From: Spirometra erinaceieuropaei
Lineage: Eukaryota; Platyhelminthes; Cestoda; Diphyllobothriidea; Diphyllobothriidae
Reading direction: 5' to 3'
Length of the DNA: 64,000 nucleotides
NCBI GenBank assembly: GCA_902702965.1
Contig: CACRXP010000015.1
Coordinates: forward strand, 2,449,448 to 2,513,447
The translations under genes were made by a program, and so were the position numbers. The first letter of the stretch is position 1. Every line of letters starts with the position of its first letter. The notes below the pieces were generated by a model. It saw nothing but the letters and a program-made list of their open reading frames with translations, did no database searches and was not told the origin of the DNA. This document shows positions 56,301 to 64,000 of this stretch, piece after piece.

Positions 56301-58490
56301 AGCGTATCCGTTTAAAACCATTTTTTACCTATACACTATCAATATACACTTTTGTACCTGGGAGTTACCGACTGGCAGAAATGCTTAAAATCGATTTTTT
56401 TCTGCCGGCAAAAGCTAATTGTGCTAGCGCAGGGCCCGTATTTTAAGGAATAACCCGAGTAAGAGCGTACAGGGATTTGAGTTTGAAGGCAACTCAGTAG
56501 AGCTGCATGGTTAGGCAGTAGGTCTGACTACTTGGACTTAGACCGGCTAGAAGCCTTTCCTCTAACATTTTCTTCTTCGAACGGACGTAGGGCGTTTACA
56601 ATTTATTTTTCTTCGGTAGAAGTAAAACCACCTGATTTACCTGACTTATCTTTGAAAAGAATGGCTTAACTGGCAGAAAAAGTCAGTCGTGGTCACATAA
56701 ATCAAACGCGCAGTTTTTGGGTAAGGATAGGTGTATTTGTATTAGGAAACCCTGTTTAGTTTATCGACTCATAGTTACAGGAAGTCGCGCGTTGAGTTTT
56801 GCCTGACAAAGGGATATATCCACGTGAACCGAGTCGTTCCAGTAGGATGATTTCAAATGAGACAGCCTTCGGCTTCCAGTCTCCTCTCTCCGTAGTCCAC
56901 TTCTTTCCAAAGGATGGCAATGCATTCTGGTGTCAAGTAGGTACTCACCATACAACGGCTACTGTAAGAGTCGTTGACTGTGTTTTGGCATACTTTGGAT
57001 CGGTTAGGACACAAACACTAAACTTCTATGATATCTCTAAACGGTTTCTGTTGTCAAACGCGTACTCCATGGCTTAGTTACTTCGTCAAGTATACTTGTG
57101 CGCGATCCCTATCATAACCTGTAATAAGGCGACTAAACTCCGTTGAGTTGACGTTCAAAAATGCACTTGCAAATGGTCGTCAAATTTATTTCAAGGAGCA
57201 ATTCAGGTTCTCTATTCGGAAAGCTGTTGTATCGAATATGCTTCGGCAATATACTGCGGAAAAATTTCTCACGCTTGCTTCAGGCCTACGCTGTCTTGGC
57301 CAAGCCACAGACGATATTGAATTCCATCTACGCGGGCCCATATTATTTGACGCGACACCGATGCCTTTGGAACTTCCCTCTTTCGAAATTACATTTTGCT
57401 ACGCTAGATGTCAGTGCCCTTATCTGACAGCATTTTACTAAATTCTCCGAGTTTATAGCTTCGGTTATCCCCTCCACTTTAACTAGAAAACCAAGCTCTG
57501 ATTGTCCGACTTTTCCGCGACCTGCAGCTGATGTTCCCTATTTTAGAAGGAAATAACCATTATTACCCATTCTGTTCATAAATGCATTTCATTATTGGGC
57601 TAGATCGCAGTTGGTAATCAGGAATTGGAAAGCGGACGACGACCTTAACCCTTATCCAACCAACTAGTGTACAGAACCTTTGCACATAAATATTTTTTTT
57701 CCTAAAATTTTTATTTTACAGCAGTCAGTTAACTTGTTATGAAGATACAAGTAGGCATGAATACCTATGTTATTTGTTTTTTTCTTTGTTGATTACGGTT
57801 TATTTTCATGGCTTCTCTAATATTCATATGCATCACGGCATTTTGCAGCAAATTAACACAGTTAGTATGTTTGGCACCCACTGTTCTTTTCTGTTATTGG
57901 TTGTTCGTTTCGTTGGTCCCTGGGCTGTCGTATATTTTCAGGCGGCGGGTTATCCCGCTACCTTGATATTCATTGTGGCTTGCTTTTTGTTTCTTTCCGA
58001 CTAACGCTCGTTTCTGTTGTTATATACAGGCGTAGAAGAGGAAGTTCAACAAAAATATATCTGCCTTCTTAGCGTTTATGATCGCATCTCGCTCGCCCAA
58101 GGCGGTGATGCTGCATCCGTTAAGCCCTTGTTACCACCATTCGCGTATTAAATGAGCCCGTGGTTACTGGCTGCGAAGTGAGGTTACGCAACCTACCCTT
58201 GCTGTTTTTAGTGCGTACGTGCAACGGCAAACTTGCTGTCATGGCAGAAAACTATAAAATAAATGCGAACAAATTTGTTTTCTAGAAAGCTGAGGTTCAG
58301 GATCTAGATGGAGTTCGGAGATTCGCTGCTAAGAACGAAGGACAAGCTGGGAGCTCCTGCGAAAATGTGTGTTATCACTCGGAAAAAGGTACATACGAAT
58401 GCTTACTTCCACGGTTTTTTGCTGTATTCTGTTGTTCACGTTAGCAATGCTTGTTCCGATTTATGCAAAAATATAATTATACACCAAGAA
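53375..58490. other. no gene recognised
   Basis: About 5 kb. Two overlapping frames at 57.15-57.44 kb (97 and 88 codons) are the longest, but they show no family motif and no convincing splice sites. No repeat matches were noticed. Confidence 0.35.
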
Positions 58491-58499
58491 GGAGTTCCA

Positions 58500-58720
58500 T
58501 CTCCCAACCACTAAGCGCCCGACCGACACTTTCTGTTGACGTCACGTTTAGGCAGAGTATACCTACCGACAAAGACAAGAGAGACTGGAATGGCCAATGC
58601 CGGGTCATTAGTCGTCATCAGCCAGTCATATTCAACCCCGAGGGGTGGAGCACCTGGGGCTCGATCCCACGATCCGTTGGTTAGACGTCCAACGCTCCTA
58701 ACTACTGAGCCACAGACTCG
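58500..58720 (-). mobile_element. tRNA-derived SINE, family B
   Basis: The minus strand has GTGGCTCAGTAGTTAGGAGC (A box), an anticodon-like stem GTTGG / CCAAC, B box GGGATCGAGCCCCAGG, then body GACTGGCTGATGACGACTAA and CATTCCAGTCTCTCTTGTC. This is the clearest copy of the family. Confidence 0.7.
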
Positions 58721-58744
58721 TTGTCTTGGCGATTTTGGTCGGGA

Positions 58745-58922
58745 CTATACTATGGTGAAGCGGCGCTCACCGATCGTGTTACAAAACTCACTCGCCTCCC
58801 CTCACTTTAACGGTAATGCCTTATTACGCGCCGCCGTGTGGCTGTTAGTTGAGCTCAAGAGCGTGCCCCAAGACAGAACGGAACGAGTGAGTTCCGTAAC
58901 ATAATCGATGAGCGTCATTCTA
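58745..58922. mobile_element. short foldback element
   Basis: The ends CGGCGCTCACCGATCGTG and, inverted, ATAATCGATGAGCGTC begin imperfect inverted arms of about 50 bp that include TTACAAAACTCACTCG and CGAGTGAGTTCCGTAA. It is the empty-site relative of the SINE-containing element at 32.1 kb. It encodes nothing, so it looks like a MITE. Confidence 0.6.
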
Positions 58923-58929
58923 CCACTGA

Positions 58930-60110
58930 TGTTACGTTTGTTCAAAATGTGTAATAACTATACATGGCATTAGCGTGCAGTTCGGTTGTTGAACATTTTA
59001 CCACACTAGCGGATCGGGTGCCGATTTTTTGTTTCTACTGGGCGCGCTAGGGTGGTGTCTGACCCACCAGTGTATTGACTAGCGTTCCTTACGTGCTTTC
59101 TCATATGCACTTTTTAATCTCTTCAAAGCATTTTTGTGATCTTGGAGTAAACGCGACCTGAAGAAGACTATTTCAACTTTGTACGAATGATAATACTAGT
59201 AGTTAAGCTAATATCCACCAAGTTCAAAGAAATGCCTGCGTCATATTTACGAGCTGAGCACAGGCGATCAGTAGTATGTGAATGCTCAGTTACTAACCAT
59301 ACTGACAACACGCGTCTGCGTTTTAATGATATCTGTACATAAGCGAAGCCAAGTGAGTAGAGCTTGATCAGTTATTTATGAGTATTTTCGTTTCAAAAAA
59401 TATACTTCAAGATCTTTCTAGTTTTCTGATAATAAAGTATGAACCCTGTAAAAATATTTTAATAAACAAAAGGAAAGCGGAAAAGGACTTCTAAAATATA
59501 CTTTCAAGTATCGCACGTATTCATATCGGTCTAGCTGTTTTCTGATGTGCAAGCATTGTCTGCTTTCCCGGATTTTAGTGGAGCACTGTTGTGAGCGAAC
59601 AAGCGAGGCACAGCAATCCGACTTCAAATTAGATAAGTTTAACAGCTGGGGCTCCATAACTGCTATTCATATTTGCTTTGGCTGCTCTTCAAAGCCACTT
59701 GCGTCGAACAAAACATAAGTAGCAAATGCGCTATCTCACAAAGCGTTAACCGGAATTCTGAAATGCATTTTCCCTTCAAAGAGATTACTTAAGTAGAGCC
59801 GTAATAAAAGTTATGGTGTGACATTCTACTACCATATTTCCGTCACTCCAGGATGCATGCTTTCGAATGAGCCCCTCACCGACCTCCTGAGTTAACTACA
59901 TTCCGCAAAAATGACTTCTAAAGCTGTACAATTTTTTCCATTGATTTTCGACGCCTTTGTATATACGAATATAATTTTTAAAAAACATTCAAAAGAGTAT
60001 TCAGCGAGGCTTGGGTTTGCAACCCCACCTAAGTGACGCCATATGGTTGGCTTTCCAAAACATTTAGTTGATGCGAATACGCTGACCGTACAAATATTCC
60101 GTATTTGCAG
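58930..60110. other. no gene recognised
   Basis: Short frames only; nothing supported. Confidence 0.35.
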
Positions 60111-60119
60111 CTCCCCTAA

Positions 60120-60505
60120 AATTTTAATCCAGCGAGTGACTTTTTCACGGGGGGTTAAGCGTTTATACGCCGGCCTTGGTAACCTCAGGCATCAGTTCAC
60201 ACGCGCTTTCCTGCGCGTGATTCGAGCCCTGCTTTCGCCCTCTTTACTATCCTAATCCAGCGAGTGACCAGATAGACTTGCTAATGGAATTGTTCGGACG
60301 GTGTGGAACTCCGTCGGTTCCACTACAGTGGCCATGAACTGCAAATTACCACGCAAATCCCCGTGGACTTCCAGTTGCGATTGCGCCTTCCTTTTCTTCT
60401 CAGTTGGGGAGTGAGTGTGTACACGCAACCTTCACGCGCTTCCCTGCGCGTGCTTCGAGCTCTGCTTGCGTTCTCCTACTCTTTCTAATCCAGTGGGTGA
60501 ATAAT
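60120..60505 (+). repeat. degenerate tandem repeat
   Basis: TAATCCAGCGAGTGA or a one- to three-base variant occurs three times, at about 60126, 60253 and 60487. The segment TCACGCGCTTCCCTGCGCGT and on to TCGAGC.CTGC precedes the second and third. Unit spacing is 127 and 234 bp. Confidence 0.55.
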
Positions 60506-60720
60506 TTAGGTATGTCAACTAACATGTTCGGTCGGATGTAGTTAGGTAGCCGCACCTGACGTAAACAAACCCCAGCCACCTGTAATACAGAATCGGTTGT
60601 AATAGGAGTTTTTACAAATGGGGCCGAGGAATGCACAGGCGACGAGGTCAAGTAGTTTTATGCAACAAGAAAGGCTTTTGGGAATACGCAGCTGCACTTC
60701 GAATGGTTGAGAAATAGTTG

Positions 60721-60890
60721 CGCTAACCCTTGACCCTAACCCCGTACTATAACCCTTAATCCTAAACCCCAATTTCTAACCCTGACCTTTAGCCCTAACC
60801 CATAACCCTAACCCTTAACCATAACCCCAAGCCTTTAACCATACCCTCTAACCATAACCCGTAACCCTAACCCTTAACCCCAACCCCAAC
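60721..60890. repeat. interstitial telomere-like array
   Basis: About 170 bp of CCCTAA-type units, many diverged (CCCTTAA, CCATAA, CCCGTAA). The + strand is C-rich, so the TTAGGG strand is the minus strand. Confidence 0.9.
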
Positions 60891-60894
60891 AGTA

Positions 60895-61595
60895 TTGTGT
60901 CCATCAGGTGAGGCTACCGAACCAGAGCTTACCAAATTGTCTTAGGGAGCTAATCGTTTGGCATCACTCAAGTGAACCTGCAGACCCTAACCTCGCCGAA
61001 TATTCTTTATTTTACCTAATTGGTAGCAAATTACGTCTCCGTCAGATATTACGCTCAAATAAAGAGTACCTTTCGGTTTTTAAAAGTAATTTCCTAGTTT
61101 TCGAAGACCATGAAATGTCCAGTCGTACTGCACTGCATCAGCACATTTATTAACGCTGCTTATAAAGCGGACAACTTGGCCCATATGCATTACAAAACTT
61201 TGTGAGTCCTATATGTCCTCTTCATAACAGCATAAAGGGGTGTATGATTTTCCTTGCACGAAAAGTAAACAATTTTTAACTCGGAAACCCGAAATGCAAG
61301 TTTAACGGCAGGTTACGTTCACGACTATCCGGGAATTGGGTAGTTTTCTTTGTAAGCGAAAGATGTTCTTTCTTCAAGTACAAACGTTCGAGAAAACGTA
61401 ATCTGCTACCGACTAAGTAAGTAAAGGAAAAATTTTGTACATGTTTTGCATAAAATATACTTGAACTTATAAGGGCATCGAAAATCAATGAGAAAAATTC
61501 ATAGTACACTGGTGGTCATTTTTTGCGAAATATACTCCACGCGAACGGTCAATAAGAAGCTTATTCAAGAGCTGGTATCCGGAGGTGATTAAAAT
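60895..61595. other. no gene recognised
   Basis: Nothing could be supported between the telomere-like array and the hairpin. Confidence 0.35.
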
Positions 61596-61600
61596 ATCTT

Positions 61601-61767
61601 ATCTGAGGAGAATGAATTGCTCACCGGATCGGGGGACTTTTCTAACTGACGTTTCGAAGAGCTGGGGCTGCTCTCCATTGTCAAAGCGTCAAGAGAGCAG
61701 CCCCAGCTCTTCGAAACGTCAGTTAGAAAAGTCCCCCGATCCGGTGAGCAATTCATTCTCCTCAGAT
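61601..61767. repeat. perfect 75-bp hairpin
   Basis: Arms 61601-61675 and 61693-61767 are exact reverse complements with a 17-bp spacer. Each arm contains CTGACGTTTCG, the complement of the CGAAACGTCAG that ends the PLE box, next to an AGAGC / GCTCT stem. Confidence 0.95.
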
Positions 61768-61769
61768 TA

Positions 61770-62575
61770 CCGACCCGAATCTCTTACTTTTGCTAACCTA
61801 AAATATCTTAACATTAAGCGACAGGATAATTAATATTACAACTCTACTAAAGTAATCTAAATTGAAACATTTCAGAATGTCCGTCATGAGATCGCACGTG
61901 TACTGTAAAGTGAACAGCAGACCAGAACGTAGACTTTTGAGAACCACAAACTTTCTTTTTGCTTTTACAAATGCTGAATATTCTCTTCAGTTGCAGCTGA
62001 TGTCACCTTCTTTGGAAAAGTGGATTTCGTCGGACAACGACAGATCTTGTTTGTTGCCAAAAATGCCTCACGGTTTGTGCTCGTAAAATTGAGTTCAACT
62101 GCGAACAAAATGTTCCCTGGCAACTGCATCGGTATCGCCAGCGCCCTTTTCCTGGTAACATTTCTCGTCTAATCAAAAGACGAAGTATGGATTTTTAACT
62201 GGTGTTTGAGCTTTTCTTGCATCTTGGACAGATTTCACTCTCGGAGTTCGGAGACCTGTCGTTAAACCGGGTTATCCCAACGCGTGCGGCCCGGATGCTT
62301 TCAACAGCTTCCATATTAAAACTGAGTACTCATTATGTCTAAGTGTACCCATTTTCCTACTCTTTAAATCAATCAAAGCGAAGTGATTTCTTTTAAAAGC
62401 ACGCAAATTGAACTGCCATCGTTTCGGCTTGAACGGCGTGTTCAATGCCTTACATGAGGATGTATATTGGTACTGCATAAATAAATGGACGTTACGCAGG
62501 TTCCTCAACTTCTGATAATCTATTTGCTTGCAAAATCGTGGATGTTAAAATGCTATAAGACAGTTTGGAGTCGGG
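61770..62575. other. no gene recognised
   Basis: Short frames only; nothing supported. Confidence 0.35.
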
Positions 62576-62579
62576 GAGA

Positions 62580-62735
62580 AGGAGAAACGATCGCTGGAAC
62601 AAGTGCATCATTAGCCTGACGTTGTGGATTCTCACTGGCATTCATCATCAGAGGCGGGGGCAAATAAGGGTAGTGGATCGCCCACGCATTGCAATGTTTA
62701 TAGGATGTCGTTGCTAAGCTGCTACATGCCTATCA
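62580..62735 (-). mobile_element. PLE terminal region, solo
   Basis: The run GAAACGATCGCTGGAACAAG, CATTAGCCTGACG, a box at 62621-62651 (CTGATGA kept, GAAAC changed to ACAAC) and CAATGTTTATAGGATG follow the order of the copy at 0.95-1.08 kb. No coding part is attached. Confidence 0.6.
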
Positions 62736-63639
62736 CAGTTGTTAGCTTCCGAGTGCATCACAGCTCGACTGGTTAGGTGTTAAAGTATGCCGTTGCTATG
62801 CGCCTGAGTGCCGGTCAAGATTGTCGGCTCCCGCGCTCATCGCACGCTCATCAAATCCCTAACGTCATGGAAAGTTACAGAGGAACGCATGGCTGCCGAA
62901 CCATTTCCAAAAATCATTTTAGATATTTTTACTAAGTTCCTACGTTAACGATCGGCATACAATGTCTACTGGATCGCAATCACCTGAGCTACAGTAGCCC
63001 ATGCCTACCACAAAATAGAAACAGTTTTCTGATATGCCAGATTAAAGTATATCACGTAGCACGTGATGTGGCTGCTGTTTGATATTCATCCTCGAAGTTA
63101 TGCAAAATGTATGCCTTTAATTATTGTGGTCGAGAATAATAAGGTTGACATAGGAAGTACAAAATCCGGGCTCAGAATGGATGTGAGTGAAGACAGTTAT
63201 GAAAGTGGTCCACAAAATCTTCCCGCAGAGAAAATGAACAGGTAAGTCAACAGAGGCAGAATACAGTGGCCGAGACATAATCATGACTGCCTAGCTCTCT
63301 AGCCTCCATCAAATTATTAGTTTTTGCCTGGGCGACGATCCATTATACGCATATATATGGCCACTAACTAAAATACCAGACACATGCTTATCTGATGTTT
63401 CTCCTGCTGCATGATACAGTCCCGTGGGATTCTGTTTCCTAGCGGATCCACCGTGTTTTCTATACAATTTCTGGCCTATGGGCCCCAGAGAAAAATCCGC
63501 CTACTCAACTCAGAAACTACAAAGCGAAATACGTGATTTTTATTCTCCAGGATATGCATTTATGGGGTCAGGTCCAAAAAATTTCAATGAACTTCAGGGT
63601 CGAAGATAATCAGCTACGTGGTTATTCCAATGATCTTGT

Positions 63640-63735
63640 AGTAAAATGACCTCAGGAACCATTATTTTATTGGCCTGACGTTTCCAAAACAGATGAGATT
63701 TCATCGTCGAAGGTACGTTGCATGCGGAACTTCAC
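63640..63735 (-). mobile_element. PLE-type terminal box, divergent
   Basis: The minus strand reads CGACGATGAAATCTCATCTG, TTTTGGAAACGTCAGGCCAA and TAAA. GACGATGA and GAAACGTCAGG with AATAAA are in the same order as the other boxes, but the stem sequence differs, so this is probably another subfamily. Confidence 0.4.
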
Positions 63736-64000
63736 AGTAGTAAGGGGTTTTGTTAGTGCCGGTATCCCACTGATTGTCGAGCCATCTATCCATACTGTTC
63801 TTCCTCACTCCTAAGCTCAGTGAGGGGCGGCGTCGGGGTGACCAAGGCCATTGCTCTTGTTCGCATTGTCCGTGCTTGGTGTCCGCCCTCCGAGTATCTT
63901 GTCCTCATGACCCCGCTTACACCTGCTTGCAAACGTGGGAATGGTGGTTGTCACACCGACGTTGGTAACCCTCGTCACCGGCGTTCGTTTCCGCCGCGTA

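Noticed and set aside
57148..57441. 97-codon frame as a possible gene
   Set aside because: No start context, splice sites or family motif. The overlapping frame of similar length suggests chance openness.

Overview
This is eukaryotic (animal) DNA. Coding sequence is sparse and split into short exons with GT-AG (once GC-AG) junctions, introns run up to 7.4 kb, and the rest is mostly decayed retroelements. The abundance of Penelope-like elements (PLEs), CR1/Jockey-type LINEs and tRNA-derived SINEs, plus TTAGGG-type interstitial repeats, fits a parasitic flatworm with a large genome, perhaps a tapeworm. The species is an inference; nothing here names it.

The one host gene I can assemble lies on the + strand at about 19.45-38.30 kb. 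It is a Src-type cytoplasmic tyrosine kinase (SH3-SH2-kinase) in at least six exons whose splice phases all match. The first coding exon is missing. The protein departs from Src at regulatory positions: the SH3 ALYDY box reads ALNDN, the HRD catalytic-loop motif reads HND, the activation loop has no tyrosine, and the predicted C-terminus has no tail tyrosine. The catalytic Lys, Asp, Asn, DFG and APE are kept. Two further spliced exons of an unidentified gene are likely at 51.45 and 52.67 kb.

Layout: 0-8 kb holds degenerate + strand LINEs with a minus-strand PLE nested in one of them. 8.4-10.7 kb has a SINE and a young minus-strand LINE broken by only two stop codons. 10.7-19.4 kb is mostly featureless apart from PLE pieces at 13.65-14.3 kb. 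19.4-38.3 kb is the kinase gene, its introns filled with PLE fragments, SINEs, foldback elements and a nearly complete 3-kb PLE at 33.7-36.7 kb. 41.9-45.4 kb is a tandem/inverted repeat complex followed by a PLE with about 200-bp inverted ends and a nested LINE 3' fragment. 45.4-64 kb is mostly unannotatable, with scattered repeats, a degenerate telomere-like array (60.72-60.89 kb) and a perfect 75-bp hairpin (61.6 kb).

The recurring structural theme is a 31-nt box: CTGATGA, a base-paired stem, then GAAAC, usually followed by AATAAA. It occurs at about ten sites at PLE ends, and its stem is kept by compensatory changes. It matches the catalytic strand of a hammerhead ribozyme, a motif known from PLEs. 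I could not find the cleavage strand with confidence.
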